Origin: Arenimonas composti TR7-09 = DSM 18010
GTDB taxonomy: Bacteria; Pseudomonadota; Gammaproteobacteria; Xanthomonadales; Xanthomonadaceae
Length of the DNA: 64,000 bases
Assembly (NCBI RefSeq): GCF_000426365.1
Contig: NZ_AUFF01000002.1
Span: 371,836-435,835 of the forward strand
Direction of reading: 5' to 3'
The notes beneath the pieces were generated by a model. It did no database searches. It had not been told where the DNA came from and saw nothing but the letters and a program-made list of their open reading frames with translations. Shown piece after piece: positions 27,960 to 37,238 of this stretch. The number at the start of each line of letters is the position of its first letter. Position 1 is the stretch's first letter. The position numbers and the translations under genes are program-made.

Positions 27960-28221
27960 GCGCGAACTGCGGGTGTCCAACCGGCTCGGCCTGCATGCGC
28001 GGGCCGCGGCCAAACTCGTGCAACTGCTGTCGGCCTACAAGGCGCAGGTGACGCTGACCGGCCGCGGCCGCGAGGTGAACGCCAAGAGCATCATGGGCGT
28101 GCTGCTGCTCGCCGCCGCCCCCGGCGCCAGCCTGCTGCTGCGCTGCGACGGCGAGGACGAGGCGGCGGCGGCCGAGGCCGCGGCGGCGCTGTTCGAGCGT
28201 CGTTTCGACGAGGACGGCTGA
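27952..28221 (+). CDS. ptsH: Phosphocarrier protein HPr
   Basis: 89 residues. His15 lies in LGLHARAAAKLV and accepts phosphate from EI. Ser46 lies in AKSIMGVLLLA and is the site used by HPr kinase, which is encoded at 31425-32375. Both sites are intact, so metabolic control by HprK is plausible. It overlaps the EIIA gene by 8 nt and EI by 1 nt (TGATG), a tightly coupled operon. Confidence 0.95.
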   Translation: MLERELRVSNRLGLHARAAAKLVQLLSAYKAQVTLTGRGREVNAKSIMGVLLLAAAPGASLLLRCDGEDEAAAAEAAAALFERRFDEDG

Positions 28222-29936
28222 TGCGGCGGGCGCTGCGCGGCCACGGCGCCTCGAAGGGGATCGCCCTGGGTCGCGTGCGCGTTCGCCACCCGCAGGCGCT
28301 GGTGGTCGACGAGCGCCGGATCGCGGCCGGCGAGGTCGAGGCCGAGATCGCGCGCCTGCACGCCGCGATCGCCCAGACCCGCGACGAACTGCGCGCCCTG
28401 CGCGAACGCCTGCACGGCGCCCTCGCGCACGAGGTCGGCGAGTTCCTCGACCTGCACGCGATGATCCTCGACGACCCGGAACTGCTGCAGGGGCTCGACG
28501 AACTCGTGCGCATCGGCCGCTACGGCGCCGATTACGCCCTTAAGCTGCAGCGCGACCGCCTGGCGGCGGTGTTCGAGGGCATGCAGGACGACTATTTCCG
28601 CAGCCGCCGCGAGGACCTCGACCACGTCGTCGGCCGCATCCACGCCGCCCTGCACCGGCGCGGCGACGACGGCGCCACCGGCCTGTCCGGCGACATCCTG
28701 GTCTGCGAGACGATCGCCCCGCAGGAACTGGCCGACCTGCAGGCCCAGGGCGTGGTCGCGGTGGTGACCGCCACCGGCAGCCCGCTGTCGCACAGCGCGA
28801 TCCTCGCGCGCAGCCTGCATCTGCCGCTGGTGGTCGGCGCCGGCGACGTCCTCGCGGTGGCCAACGACGGCGACGCCCTGATCGTCGACGGCGGCAGCGG
28901 CGAACTGCTGCTGGAACCCGACGCCCGCGACCTGCGCGACTACCACCGCCGCGCCGCCCGCGCCGGTCGCGAACAGGCACAGCTGACTCGCCTGCGCCGG
29001 CAGCCGACCCGCACCGTCGACGGTGTCGACGTCCGCCTCTGGGCGAATGCCGAGACCCGCACCGACGTCGCCGAGGCGCATGCCCTCGGCGCCGACGGCG
29101 TCGGCCTGTACCGCACCGAATTCCTGTTCATGCAGCGCCGCGAGCTGCCGACCGAGGAGGAGCAGTTCCTCGCCTACCGCGACCTCGTGCTCGGCATGGC
29201 CGGGCGCCCGGTGACCATCCGCACCCTCGACCTCGGCGCCGACAAGGCCGACCACACCGGCCTGGCCCTGCGCAGCGAGCCGAATCCGGCCCTCGGGCTG
29301 CGCGGCGTGCGCCTGTCGCTGCGGCACTCGGCCCTGTTCGCGACCCAGTTGCGGGCGATCCTGCGCGCCGCCGCCTACGGTCCCGTGCGGATCCTGGTGC
29401 CGATGGTCAGCGGCCGCGAGGAGATGCTGGCGGTGGCGCAGCTGATCGAACAGGTCCGCGCCGGGCTCCGCGCGGACGCGGTGCAGGCCGGCGACCAGGT
29501 CGAACTGGGTGCGATGGTCGAAGTGCCGGCGGCCGCGCTGGCCCTGCCGGACTTCGTCGACCTGGTCGATTTCGTGTCGGTCGGCACCAACGACCTGGTG
29601 CAGTACCTGCTGGCGGTGGACCGCAACCACGAGGCCCTGGCCGACCTGTACACGCCGAGGCACCCGGCCCTGCTGCGGCTGCTGTCGGAACTGTTCGCCT
29701 ATGCCCGCCGCGAGGGCATCGGCGTCACCGTCTGTGGCGAGATGGCCGCCGACCCCGACAACGTGCCGCTGCTGCTGGCCCTGGGCCTGCGCGACCTGAG
29801 CCTGCATCCCGGCAGCCTGCTGGAGGTCCGGCGGGCGGTCCGCGCGGCCGACTTCGGCCGCCTGCGCCGGCGCGCCGCGACCCTGCTGCGGGTCCACGAC
29901 CGGGCCGGGATCGAGGGCTGGCTGGCACGGACCTGA
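28221..29936 (+). CDS. ptsI: PTS enzyme I (PEP-protein phosphotransferase)
   Basis: 571 residues. The HPr-binding helical domain comes first. The phospho-His is His191 in GSPLSHSAILARSL, where the usual GGxTSH is altered to TGSPLSH. The PEP-binding barrel has GLYRTEFLFM, RTLDLGADK and the catalytic Cys in GVTVCGEMAADP. It moves phosphate from PEP to HPr. No membrane sugar-specific EII is in the window. The start ATG shares a base with the ptsH stop. The end of the gene is 100 nt from the FecR-like gene. Confidence 0.96.
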   Translation: MRRALRGHGASKGIALGRVRVRHPQALVVDERRIAAGEVEAEIARLHAAIAQTRDELRALRERLHGALAHEVGEFLDLHAMILDDPELLQGLDELVRIGRYGADYALKLQRDRLAAVFEGMQDDYFRSRREDLDHVVGRIHAALHRRGDDGATGLSGDILVCETIAPQELADLQAQGVVAVVTATGSPLSHSAILARSLHLPLVVGAGDVLAVANDGDALIVDGGSGELLLEPDARDLRDYHRRAARAGREQAQLTRLRRQPTRTVDGVDVRLWANAETRTDVAEAHALGADGVGLYRTEFLFMQRRELPTEEEQFLAYRDLVLGMAGRPVTIRTLDLGADKADHTGLALRSEPNPALGLRGVRLSLRHSALFATQLRAILRAAAYGPVRILVPMVSGREEMLAVAQLIEQVRAGLRADAVQAGDQVELGAMVEVPAAALALPDFVDLVDFVSVGTNDLVQYLLAVDRNHEALADLYTPRHPALLRLLSELFAYARREGIGVTVCGEMAADPDNVPLLLALGLRDLSLHPGSLLEVRRAVRAADFGRLRRRAATLLRVHDRAGIEGWLART

Positions 29937-30036
29937 CAGCGCGTCCGGTCCCTCGTTTGCACCGCGTTGACACCCGGAGTAGAAGGATGGCCAAACCGAC
30001 CGTCCCTCCGCCAACCCCCGTCACGGAGATGTCCAG

Positions 30037-30480
30037 ATGAAGCGCCGACTGCTCGCCCTCGCTCTTTCCCTCAGCGCAGCCTCGGTGGCCTTCGCCGCCG
30101 AACCGGTCGCGACCCTGTCCGCCCAGGACGGCGTCGTGATGGTCAATGCGGGGGACGAATTCGTCACCGCCGCCGACGGCCAGGCCCTGCAGCCCGGCGA
30201 GCGCGTGCTCGTGATGGAAGGCGGTACCGCCCAGCTGACCTTCGCGGACGGCTGCCCGCTCGTGGTCGAGGCCGGCTCGATGGTCGTGGTTCCGGAAATG
30301 TCCCCCTGCGCCGGTGCCGTCGCCGCGGTGCAGCCGGTGCCGCGCCAGTACGCCCAGGCCGTCGGCAGCGCCGGTGGCAGTGCCGGCGCCACCGGCCTGG
30401 TCGTCGCCGGCGTCATGGGCGTGACCATCCTGCTGATTTCGGAGAAGGACGCCGAGTTCGACGTGCCGGTCAGCCCCTGA
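30037..30480 (+). CDS. Secreted FecR-like protein with C-terminal membrane helix
   Basis: 147 residues with a signal peptide (about 1-21, ending AFAA). The middle (about 28-90) has the pattern of FecR domains: GVVMVNAGDEFVTA, then LQPGERVLVMEGGTAQLTF, DGCPLVVEAGSMVVV. Two Cys may form a disulfide. A Gly/Ala-rich stretch leads into a hydrophobic helix (about 118-135) and a short acidic tail. It may be a periplasmic protein held in the membrane. No sigma factor or receptor lies nearby, so a FecR-type signalling role is not supported. A hairpin terminator follows. Confidence 0.65.
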   Translation: MKRRLLALALSLSAASVAFAAEPVATLSAQDGVVMVNAGDEFVTAADGQALQPGERVLVMEGGTAQLTFADGCPLVVEAGSMVVVPEMSPCAGAVAAVQPVPRQYAQAVGSAGGSAGATGLVVAGVMGVTILLISEKDAEFDVPVSP

Positions 30481-30504
30481 TCCGATGCACTCGCGTGCTT
30501 CCCG

Positions 30505-30530
30505 ACGGGCCGGCGACAACGCCGGCCCGT
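30505..30530. terminator. Strong bidirectional hairpin terminator
   Basis: An 11-bp perfect stem, ACGGGCCGGCG (30505-30515) and CGCCGGCCCGT (30520-30530) with loop ACAA, is followed by TTCATTT on the plus strand. It separates the FecR-like gene from the convergent end of rapZ. Confidence 0.75.
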
Positions 30531-30552
30531 TTCATTTCCGGGTCCGGTCGCG

Positions 30553-31428
30553 TTATTCGAGTTCGCGGTGGAAGGTCAGCACCGCGTCGCGACCGGCATC
30601 GCGGAAATGCCGGGCCATCGTCTCGGCCAGGTAGACCGAGCGGTGGCGTCCGCCGGTGCAGCCGAAGGCCACCGTGAAGTAGCTGCGGGTGCCGGACTCG
30701 AAACGCGGCACCCAGTCGTCGAGGAAGGCGGTGACCTGCGCGACGAAGGCCTGCGTCGCGGGGTCGGCATCCAGGAAGTCGCGCACCCCCGCGTCACGCC
30801 CGGACAGCGGCCGCAGCCGCGTGTCCCAGTGCGGGTTCGGCAGCGCGCGCGCGTCGAACACGAAATCGGCGTCGGCCGGCAGCCCGCGCTTGTAGGCGAA
30901 GGACTCGAACAGCAGCGACATGCCCTGCTGCGCCTCGATGCCGAGTTCGGTCAGCACCAGCCGGCGCATCTGGTGCACGTTGAGCTCGGAGGTGTCCATC
31001 ACCAGGTCGGCGATCGCCAGCAGCGGCCGCATCGCCTGCCGCTCGAGACGGATCGCATCGGCCAGCGACAGCCCGTCGTGGCTCAGCGGATGCCGCCGGC
31101 GGGTGTCGGAATACCGCTTCAGCAGGACCTCGTCGCGGGTGTCGAAGAACACCAGCTTGTAGTCGATGCCGAGGTCGCCGACCGCCGACAGCCACTCCGG
31201 AATCCGCGCCAGGTCGATCGTGCCGCTGCGCACGTCGATGCCGACGGCGAGCCGCTGGCGGGCGCTGTCGGCGCCGCCGATCGCGGTGACGAAGCGCGGC
31301 AGCAGCTCGGCCGGCAGGTTGTCGGTGCAGAAGAAGTCGAGGTCCTCGAGCGTGTGCAGGGCCACCGACTTGCCGCTGCCGGACATGCCGCTGACGACGA
31401 TCAGCAGGGGCCGCACGGGTTCGTTCAT
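30553..31428 (-). CDS. rapZ: RNase adapter protein RapZ
   Basis: 291 residues. Walker A is GMSGSGKS (14-21). The middle block [22 protein letters not shown] and the C-terminal [10 protein letters not shown] are hallmarks of RapZ. In enterobacteria RapZ guides RNase E to the sRNA GlmZ to tune GlmS. In Xanthomonadales the gene lies in this PTS/rpoN cluster and its target is less certain. The ATG overlaps the hprK stop by 4 nt (ATGA). It is the last gene of a long minus-strand cluster. Confidence 0.95.
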   Translation of the reverse strand: MNEPVRPLLIVVSGMSGSGKSVALHTLEDLDFFCTDNLPAELLPRFVTAIGGADSARQRLAVGIDVRSGTIDLARIPEWLSAVGDLGIDYKLVFFDTRDEVLLKRYSDTRRRHPLSHDGLSLADAIRLERQAMRPLLAIADLVMDTSELNVHQMRRLVLTELGIEAQQGMSLLFESFAYKRGLPADADFVFDARALPNPHWDTRLRPLSGRDAGVRDFLDADPATQAFVAQVTAFLDDWVPRFESGTRSYFTVAFGCTGGRHRSVYLAETMARHFRDAGRDAVLTFHRELE

Positions 31429-32375
31429 GAGGGTTCGTTCTGCTGCAGGAATTCGCTGTGGCGGGCGAGGAAGGCGACGGCCGGGTCGGCGCCCTTCAGG
31501 CGCAGCAGGTGCACGCGCACCGCCGCCTCGGCGAGCACCGCGAGGTTGCGGCCGGCGGCGACCGGCAGCTCGACCACCGGCACGTCGAGGTCGAGCACGC
31601 GGCGGCTGCGGGACTCGCCGGTGATGCGCGCCATCGCCTCGGCGCTCGGTTCCTGCGCGCGCACCAGGTGCACGATCAGGCGCAGGTACTTGTTCCGCTT
31701 CACCGCGGTGTCGCCGAACATCTGCCGGATGTTCATGATGCCGAGGCCGCGCACCTCGAGCAGGTCCTGCAGCAGCTCCGGGCAGGTGCCGTCGAGCACG
31801 TCGGGGGCGATCTGGGTGAATTCGGGCGCGTCGTCGGCGACCAGGCGATGGCCACGGCTGATCAGCTCGAGCGCGAGTTCGCTCTTGCCCAGGCCGGAGT
31901 CGCCGGTGATCAGCACGCCGATCGAATAGATCTCCATGAACACGCCGTGCAGCGTCAGCCGCGGTGCCAGCGCGCGCGCCAGGTGGTATTGCAGCAGGTT
32001 CAGCAGCTCGAAGCCGCGCCGTGGCGACACCCAGATCGCGGTGTCGGTTTCCTCGGCGAGCTCGCGCAGGTCGCTCGGGCAGCTCTGGTCCTGGGTGATG
32101 ACCAGGGCCAGTGGCCGCGCGTCCATGATCTTCTGCAGCGTCTCCCAGCGCTGGCGGGCGTCGAGGCCGTCGAGCCAGGCCAGTTCCGCCGAACCGACGA
32201 CCTGCACCTTGTTCGGGTGGATCACGTTGAGGTAGCCGGCGAGCGAGGGCCGCCGCGACAGGTGCTCGCCGCGTTCGATCAGCCGCTCGCTGCCACGCTG
32301 GCCGGCGAGCCAGCGCAGCGCGAGGCGTTCGCGCAGTTCCTCGAAGAGTTCGCGGGCCCGCAGGCGGTCGGTCAT
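31425..32375 (-). CDS. hprK: HPr kinase/phosphorylase
   Basis: 316 residues. An N-terminal substrate-like domain is followed by the kinase with Walker A GDSGLGKS (about 158-165), an acidic DD of the catalytic segment after it ([10 protein letters not shown]) and the signature [15 protein letters not shown]. It phosphorylates and dephosphorylates Ser46 of HPr, which is present in the ptsH product about 3.5 kb away. The gene directly abuts ptsN and overlaps rapZ by 4 nt. Confidence 0.95.
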   Translation of the reverse strand: MTDRLRARELFEELRERLALRWLAGQRGSERLIERGEHLSRRPSLAGYLNVIHPNKVQVVGSAELAWLDGLDARQRWETLQKIMDARPLALVITQDQSCPSDLRELAEETDTAIWVSPRRGFELLNLLQYHLARALAPRLTLHGVFMEIYSIGVLITGDSGLGKSELALELISRGHRLVADDAPEFTQIAPDVLDGTCPELLQDLLEVRGLGIMNIRQMFGDTAVKRNKYLRLIVHLVRAQEPSAEAMARITGESRSRRVLDLDVPVVELPVAAGRNLAVLAEAAVRVHLLRLKGADPAVAFLARHSEFLQQNEPS

Positions 32376-32849
32376 TCAGCCCACCGGCTCGTGGGTGGCC
32401 TGCCAGTCGGCGAGCAGGGCGAGCAGGGCGGCCGGGTCCGGCGCCTTGCGCAGGCGGTCGCGGAAGCCGGCGTCGCCGAACATCTCGGCGAGGCCGGCGA
32501 GCAGCAGCAGGTGCTGCTGCGCGAAGTGTTCGGGCACCACCAGGGCGAAGACCAGGTCGACCGGTTCGCCGTCGGGGGCGCCGAAGTCCACCGCCTCGGC
32601 CAGGCGCACGAAGGCGCCGGTGGCGACCTTCGCACGCGCACTGCGCGCGTGCGGGATCGCCACGCCGTGGCCGAGGCCGGTGCTGCCGAGCCGCTCGCGG
32701 CTGCACAGGGTGTCGTAGATGCCGGCCTCGCTGTCGCCGCCGGCACCGTCGGCGAGCACGCGCGCGAGCACCTCCAGCAACCGCTTCTTGCCGCTGACCG
32801 GGACCTCCGTGCGCACCCGCGCCGGACTCAGCAGATCCAGCAGATGCAT
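32376..32849 (-). CDS. ptsN: Nitrogen-regulatory PTS EIIA (PtsN)
   Basis: 157 residues, a single EIIA-Ntr domain. The phosphorylated His is about His67 in HGVAIPHAR, preceded by [10 protein letters not shown]. PtsN relays PTS phosphorylation to regulation of K+ transport, stress and sigma-54 related genes in proteobacteria. It lies 4 nt after hpf and directly before hprK, and is probably co-transcribed with rpoN-hpf. Confidence 0.93.
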   Translation of the reverse strand: MHLLDLLSPARVRTEVPVSGKKRLLEVLARVLADGAGGDSEAGIYDTLCSRERLGSTGLGHGVAIPHARSARAKVATGAFVRLAEAVDFGAPDGEPVDLVFALVVPEHFAQQHLLLLAGLAEMFGDAGFRDRLRKAPDPAALLALLADWQATHEPVG

Positions 32850-32853
32850 GACG

Positions 32854-33180
32854 TCAGCCGAAGGTGTCCGTGCGGGCCGGGGATTCGCCGCGGCGATGGT
32901 CGGTCATCTTCTCCTTCTGCTTCAGCACCAGGCGGTCGAGCTTGTCGGCCAGCAGGTCGATCGCGGCGTACATGTCCGGGGCGATCGCGTCGGCATGCAT
33001 GGTCTTGCCGGTGGTCGTGAGCGTCGCCTCGGCCTTCTGCTCGAGTTTGTCGACCGCGAGCACCACGCGCGCCTCGAGGTGATGGTCGAAATGGCGGGCG
33101 ACGCGCGCGAGCTTGTCCTGGACGTAGTCGCGCAGGGCCGGGGTCACGTCGATCTGGTGGCCGCTGATCTCGATCCGCAT
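32854..33180 (-). CDS. hpf: Ribosome hibernation-promoting factor HPF
   Basis: 108 residues, the short HPF/YfiA form. The N-terminus MRIEISGHQIDVTPALRDYV and the DMYAAIDLLADKLDRLVLKQKEK motif are diagnostic. It binds the 30S decoding centre and promotes 100S dimers in stationary phase. It is the gene downstream of rpoN, as in many proteobacteria, but a REP pair sits in the intergenic region and could separate or stabilise the transcripts. Confidence 0.95.
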   Translation of the reverse strand: MRIEISGHQIDVTPALRDYVQDKLARVARHFDHHLEARVVLAVDKLEQKAEATLTTTGKTMHADAIAPDMYAAIDLLADKLDRLVLKQKEKMTDHRRGESPARTDTFG

Positions 33181-33297
33181 GTCGCTTTCCTCCTGTCGCG
33201 CCGCAGGGGCGCCTCTTGATGGGATGTGTCGCGCTTGCGCGTCACGAATACTGAGATGGGGTCGCGGGCTGAAGGTTCCAGCCGTCCTCCATCCCCC

Positions 33298-33374
33298 GTA
33301 GGAGCGCCTTCAGGCGCGATGCTCTTATCGAGAACCCTCCACGCACGAAGCATCGCGCCTGAAGGCGCTCCTAC
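33298..33374. repeat. Inverted REP pair in the rpoN-hpf gap
   Basis: Forward copy 33298-33321 and inverted copy 33351-33374 of the CGCCTTCAGGCG subtype form a long hairpin starting 8 nt after the rpoN stop. A role in transcript end formation or mRNA stability is possible, since the downstream hpf-ptsN-hprK-rapZ genes would otherwise share the rpoN transcript. Confidence 0.9.
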
Positions 33375-33381
33375 GGGAGGG

Positions 33382-34824
33382 CTAGAGGCGCTGGCGTTCG
33401 TTGGAGGCGGGGATGTTCATCGCTTCCCGGTACTTTGCCACGGTTCGTCGCGCCACGGGGATGCCCTCACCCTTGAGGAATTCCGCCAGCCGCTGGTCGG
33501 ACAAGGGCTGGCGCGGGTTCTCGGCCTCGATCAGCTTGCGCAGCATCGCCTGGATCGCCGTCGCCGAGGCGGCACCGCCATGTTCGGTGGCGATGCCGGA
33601 ACTGAAGAAATGCTTGAACTCGAAGGTGCCGCGCGGCGTGCGCAGGAACTTGCGGGTGGTGGCCCGGGAAATGGTCGACTCGTGCAGGCCCAGTTCCTCG
33701 GCGACCTCGCGCAGGGTCAGCGGCCGCATCGCCTCGCTGCCGTGGTCGAGGAAACCGCTCTGCTGGCGCACGATCGCCCGCGCCACCCGCAACAGGGTGT
33801 CGGCGCGGGTCTCCAGGCTCTTGATCAGCCAGCGCGCTTCCTGCAGCTGGCCGCGCAGGTAGCTGTCGTCCTCGCGGCTGGCCTTGCCGATCAGGCGTTC
33901 GTAATGGCGGTTGATCGCCAGCCGCGGCTGGCTGTGCGCCGACAGCTGCACCTTCCAGACGCCGCCGTGGCGGTAGGCGATCGCGTCCGGGGCGATGTAT
34001 TCGGCGCTGCCGCCACCGATGCGCGCGCCGGGCTTGGGGTCGAGCGACTTCAGCAGCGCCACCGCCGCCTGCATTTCCGCGCCGTCGCGGCCGAGCTGGG
34101 CCGCCAGCCGCTCGGCGCCGAGGCGGGCGAGGGCATCCAGGTGCTGCCGCGCCAGTTCCCGCGCCAGCCCCAGGCCGGCGGTGTCGTCGCTGAGCAGGCT
34201 CAGCTGCACGGTCAGGCATTCGGACAGGCTGCGGGCGCCGCTGCCGACCGGGTCGAAGTGCTGGACGATGCGCAGGACGGTCTCGATCTCGGCAGGGTCG
34301 GCACTGATTTCCGGCAGCAGCGTCGCCTCGATGTCGGCCATCGGCGATGCCAGGTAGCCGTCATCGTTGATCGCCTCGATCAGGGCCTGGCCGATCGCGA
34401 TGTCGCGCGCCGACAGGTGGCTGAGGCTCAGCTGCCACAGCAGGTGGTCGTGCAGGTCGATCGGCGCGGCGGCGGTCAGCTCTTCCGGATCGTCCTCGCC
34501 GTTGCCGCGACGCTCGCCGGCGCCATGGCTGGATTCGTACCACTCGCCGTCCATTTCCGGCGGCTCCGGGCCGTCGTCGGACGGGGCGGGGTCGGGGGCG
34601 CTGTCGGACGTCGGGGCCTCGCCGCCGCCTTCGGACGGTGGCGTATCGCTCCGGCCGTAGTCCTCGAGATCCTCGGCGCGCTCGAGCAGCGGGTTGGACT
34701 CGACCGCGGTGGTCAGCTCCGCCTCCAGCTCCAGCGTCGACAGCTGCAGCAGCCGGATCGCCTGACGCAACTGGGGCGTCAGGGTCAGCTGCTGGCCTAG
34801 CCGGGTCTGCAGGGTCGGTTTCAT
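33382..34824 (-). CDS. rpoN: RNA polymerase sigma-54 factor RpoN
   Basis: 480 residues. The Gln/Leu-rich region I is at the start (MKPTLQTRLGQQLTLTPQLRQ), followed by an acidic, Ser/Pro/Gly-rich region II (about 50-115), the core-binding domain, a helix-turn-helix (LREVAEELGLHESTISRATTRKFL) and the RpoN box VARRTVAKYREAM near the end. It directs transcription from -24/-12 promoters with enhancer-binding proteins. It lies between lptB and hpf, the usual proteobacterial context. Confidence 0.97.
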   Translation of the reverse strand: MKPTLQTRLGQQLTLTPQLRQAIRLLQLSTLELEAELTTAVESNPLLERAEDLEDYGRSDTPPSEGGGEAPTSDSAPDPAPSDDGPEPPEMDGEWYESSHGAGERRGNGEDDPEELTAAAPIDLHDHLLWQLSLSHLSARDIAIGQALIEAINDDGYLASPMADIEATLLPEISADPAEIETVLRIVQHFDPVGSGARSLSECLTVQLSLLSDDTAGLGLARELARQHLDALARLGAERLAAQLGRDGAEMQAAVALLKSLDPKPGARIGGGSAEYIAPDAIAYRHGGVWKVQLSAHSQPRLAINRHYERLIGKASREDDSYLRGQLQEARWLIKSLETRADTLLRVARAIVRQQSGFLDHGSEAMRPLTLREVAEELGLHESTISRATTRKFLRTPRGTFEFKHFFSSGIATEHGGAASATAIQAMLRKLIEAENPRQPLSDQRLAEFLKGEGIPVARRTVAKYREAMNIPASNERQRL

Positions 34825-34856
34825 GGCGCTCCGCGGGGGACGGGACCAGCGGCCTG

Positions 34857-35576
34857 CTAGAGGCGGAAGGATTCGCCGAGGTAGACCCGGCGGACGTCCG
34901 GGTTCTCCAGCAGGTCCTCCGGCGCCCCCTGGGCGAGGACACTGCCGGCATTGAGGATATACGCGCGGTCGCAGATCCCCAAGGTTTCGCGGACGTTGTG
35001 GTCGGTGATCAGCACGCCGATGCCGCGCTGCTTGAGGTGGCGGACGATCTTCTGGATCTCGCCGACCGAAATCGGGTCGACGCCGGCGAAGGGCTCGTCG
35101 AGCAGCATGAAGCGCGGCGCCGCGGCGAGGGCGCGGGCGATCTCGACGCGGCGGCGCTCGCCGCCCGACAGGCTGGCGCCGGCCTGGTCGGCGACGTGGG
35201 TGACCTGCAGTTCTTCCATCAGCGCCGACAGCTCGTGCAGGCGGCCGGCCTCGTCGAGGTCGTTGCGCAGCTCGAGCACCGCCGAGATGTTGTCGGCGAC
35301 GCTGAGTTTGCGGAACACCGACGCTTCCTGCGGCAGGTAGCCGAGGCCGCGGCGGGCGCGCTCGTGCATCGGCAGCGCGGTGATGTCCTTGCCGTCGAGC
35401 AGGATCTGCCCGGCGTCGGCCGACACCAGGCCGACGATCATGTAGAAGCAGGTGGTCTTGCCGGCGCCGTTCGGGCCGAGCAGGCCGACGACCTCACCCG
35501 GCCGCAGGCTCAGGCCGAAGTCGGTGACGACCCGCCGCGAGCGGTAACTCTTGGCCAGCCCGGTCGCGGTGAGCAT
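34857..35576 (-). CDS. lptB: LPS export ABC transporter ATPase LptB
   Basis: 239 residues. Walker [10 protein letters not shown] is at about 33-41. The family-specific [20 protein letters not shown] follows, then the signature [15 protein letters not shown], Walker [14 protein letters not shown] and the switch His (ITDHNVRE). It powers LPS extraction from the inner membrane with LptFG and LptC. The ATG shares one base with the lptA stop (TGATG). LptF/LptG are not in the window. Confidence 0.97.
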   Translation of the reverse strand: MLTATGLAKSYRSRRVVTDFGLSLRPGEVVGLLGPNGAGKTTCFYMIVGLVSADAGQILLDGKDITALPMHERARRGLGYLPQEASVFRKLSVADNISAVLELRNDLDEAGRLHELSALMEELQVTHVADQAGASLSGGERRRVEIARALAAAPRFMLLDEPFAGVDPISVGEIQKIVRHLKQRGIGVLITDHNVRETLGICDRAYILNAGSVLAQGAPEDLLENPDVRRVYLGESFRL

Positions 35577-36136
35577 CAGTCTTCGGTCGGCGGCGCGGCG
35601 GGTTCGGCCGGCGTGTCCGTGGCTGGGGCCGGGGCCGCGGCGCGGTTCGTGCGCGGCAGGATCGTCATCGACACCCGGCGGCCGTCGCCACCGCCGGTCA
35701 GGCGGCCGGAATTGATGTCGTAGGTCACCGTGTCGCCGCGCAGGTCGCCGCGCGGCTGGCGGATCACCGCGTCGCCACTGAGCAGCATGCGTTCGTCGGC
35801 GAGCACGTAGGTGATGCGCTGGGCACTGGCGTTGGTCGGCTGGCCGTCGTCGCCGACCTGCATGAGGGTCGCCGGCGAACCGGCGAGCACGACGCGTTCG
35901 ATGTCGCCGCGCACCTTGTGGATGTCGGCGGTGGCGGCGCGGATCTCCAGCGTGCCCTGGCGGATGATCACGTCGCGCAGATGCGACACGCAGTCGTCCT
36001 GCAGGCAGAAATCGCCGCTGCCGGCGTCGACCTGCATCGGCTGGTCGCGATCGGTGGAACGTGCGGAAGCGGCCGGCGCGCAGACCAGCGCGGCGAGGGC
36101 GAGCAGCAGCAGGAAACGGGATTCAACGTGGGACAT
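35576..36136 (-). CDS. lptA: LPS transport periplasmic protein LptA
   Basis: 186 residues from the ATG at 36136. An AGGTG ribosome site is 10 nt upstream of it, while an earlier ATG at 36145 is too close. A signal peptide ends near ASA, followed by an OstA-like jellyroll (DNVSHL-type repeats such as [23 protein letters not shown] and [21 protein letters not shown]) and a Pro/Ala-rich tail. LptA bridges LptC and LptD across the periplasm. The start overlaps the end of lptC. Confidence 0.93.
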   Translation of the reverse strand: MSHVESRFLLLLALAALVCAPAASARSTDRDQPMQVDAGSGDFCLQDDCVSHLRDVIIRQGTLEIRAATADIHKVRGDIERVVLAGSPATLMQVGDDGQPTNASAQRITYVLADERMLLSGDAVIRQPRGDLRGDTVTYDINSGRLTGGGDGRRVSMTILPRTNRAAAPAPATDTPAEPAAPPTED

Positions 36137-36680
36137 AACGGGCATTCACCTGATCCAGAAGCTCGAAGCGCTTGGCCTTCATGTCCCCGCGCAGGCCGGT
36201 GCCGGCGAGTATAGAGTCGCCCTGCGTGATGGTCACCCGATGATCCGAACGCAGCGCGTCCTCGTCGGGCAGCACGAGCAGGCGCTCGGTGTCGACGCGC
36301 AGCGGCGTGCCGGAGGAGCCGGCGGGACCGACGATGCTGACGTCGTGCAGCAGGTGCACCTCGGTCGCGCCGGGCGACACCCAGGCATTGTCGGCGCGCG
36401 CGTTCCAGCTGCCGTTGCCGCCGGCCGCGGGGAAAGTGAAGCGCGGCTGCACCATGCTCAGGCTCTCGCCGCCGACGTCGCGCTGCAGGTAGGGCCCCTG
36501 CGCGGTGAAGGATTCGGCGCCTTCCTCGTCGAGGGCGATCAGCTCGAAGTCGCGCAGCACGTAATCGGAGCGCTGCACCGGCGTCGCGACGACCTCCTCG
36601 TCGCCGCGCAGCCGCCACAGCAGCCAGACGCCGGCGACGAAGGCGACCATCAGCACGAGGTTGAGCGCGGTGCGGTTCAT
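36123..36680 (-). CDS. lptC: LPS export protein LptC
   Basis: 185 residues. One N-terminal membrane helix (LNLVLMVAFVAGVWLLWRL, about 6-24) is followed by a periplasmic beta-jellyroll with the conserved LLHDVSIVGPAGS and LLVLPDEDALRSD blocks. It receives LPS from LptB2FG and passes it to LptA. Its ATG overlaps the kdsC stop by 4 nt. Confidence 0.93.
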   Translation of the reverse strand: MNRTALNLVLMVAFVAGVWLLWRLRGDEEVVATPVQRSDYVLRDFELIALDEEGAESFTAQGPYLQRDVGGESLSMVQPRFTFPAAGGNGSWNARADNAWVSPGATEVHLLHDVSIVGPAGSSGTPLRVDTERLLVLPDEDALRSDHRVTITQGDSILAGTGLRGDMKAKRFELLDQVNARYVPR

Positions 36681-37231
36681 CGCGGCGCGCCGACGCCGAC
36701 GCCGACGCCGTAGCGGGCGAGGATCGCCTCCTTCAGCCCGCGCGCCTGCAGCAGCAGGTCGCAGAACTCGCGCACGGCGCCGTGGCCGCCGCGGGCGCGG
36801 GCGATCCAGTGCACGCGCTCGGCGACCCAGGGATGCGCGTTCGCCGGCGCCGCCGCGAGGCCGGCGATCGCCATCGCCGGCAGGTCGTTGAGGTCGTCGC
36901 CCATGTGCGCGGCTTCCGCGGGATCGATGCCGAGCCGGCCGGCGATCTCGCGCAGGCTCGCCGCCTTGTCATGGCTGGCGATCACCACGTGCTCGACGCC
37001 GAGGTCCTTCGCGCGGGCCGCGACGATCTCGCCGCGGCGGGCGGTGATGAAGGCGATGTGGATGCCGTGTTCCTGCAGCAGCTTCAGGCCGAAGCCGTCG
37101 GCGACGTCGAAGACCTTCGCCTCGCCGAGCACGTGGTAGACGAGGCCGCCGTCGGTCAGTGTGCCGTCGACGTCGAAACAGGCGAGCCGGATGCGCGCGG
37201 CGCGCTGCAGCAGTTCGGGATCGAGGGACAT
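36677..37231 (-). CDS. kdsC: Kdo-8-phosphate phosphatase KdsC
   Basis: 184 residues from the ATG at 37231, giving MSLDPELLQRAARIRL. The HAD nucleophile motif is FDVDGTLTDG, with ITAR, the conserved Lys (HDKAASLREI) and GDDLNDLPAM. It releases phosphate from Kdo-8-P. The C-terminus GVGVGVGAPR is encoded by three GACGCC-type hexanucleotide repeats at about 36690-36710. A longer start at 37267 would overlap kdsD and is less likely. Confidence 0.95.
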   Translation of the reverse strand: MSLDPELLQRAARIRLACFDVDGTLTDGGLVYHVLGEAKVFDVADGFGLKLLQEHGIHIAFITARRGEIVAARAKDLGVEHVVIASHDKAASLREIAGRLGIDPAEAAHMGDDLNDLPAMAIAGLAAAPANAHPWVAERVHWIARARGGHGAVREFCDLLLQARGLKEAILARYGVGVGVGAPR

Positions 37232-37238
37232 GGCCGGA

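Noticed and set aside
29967-29972. TTGACA as a -35 box before the FecR-like gene
   Set aside because: No acceptable -10 hexamer at 16-18 nt; kept only as a weak possibility.
36690-36710. Hexanucleotide repeat in kdsC as a phase-variation tract
   Set aside because: Unit length of 6 cannot change the frame and only about three copies are present, so switching is unlikely.
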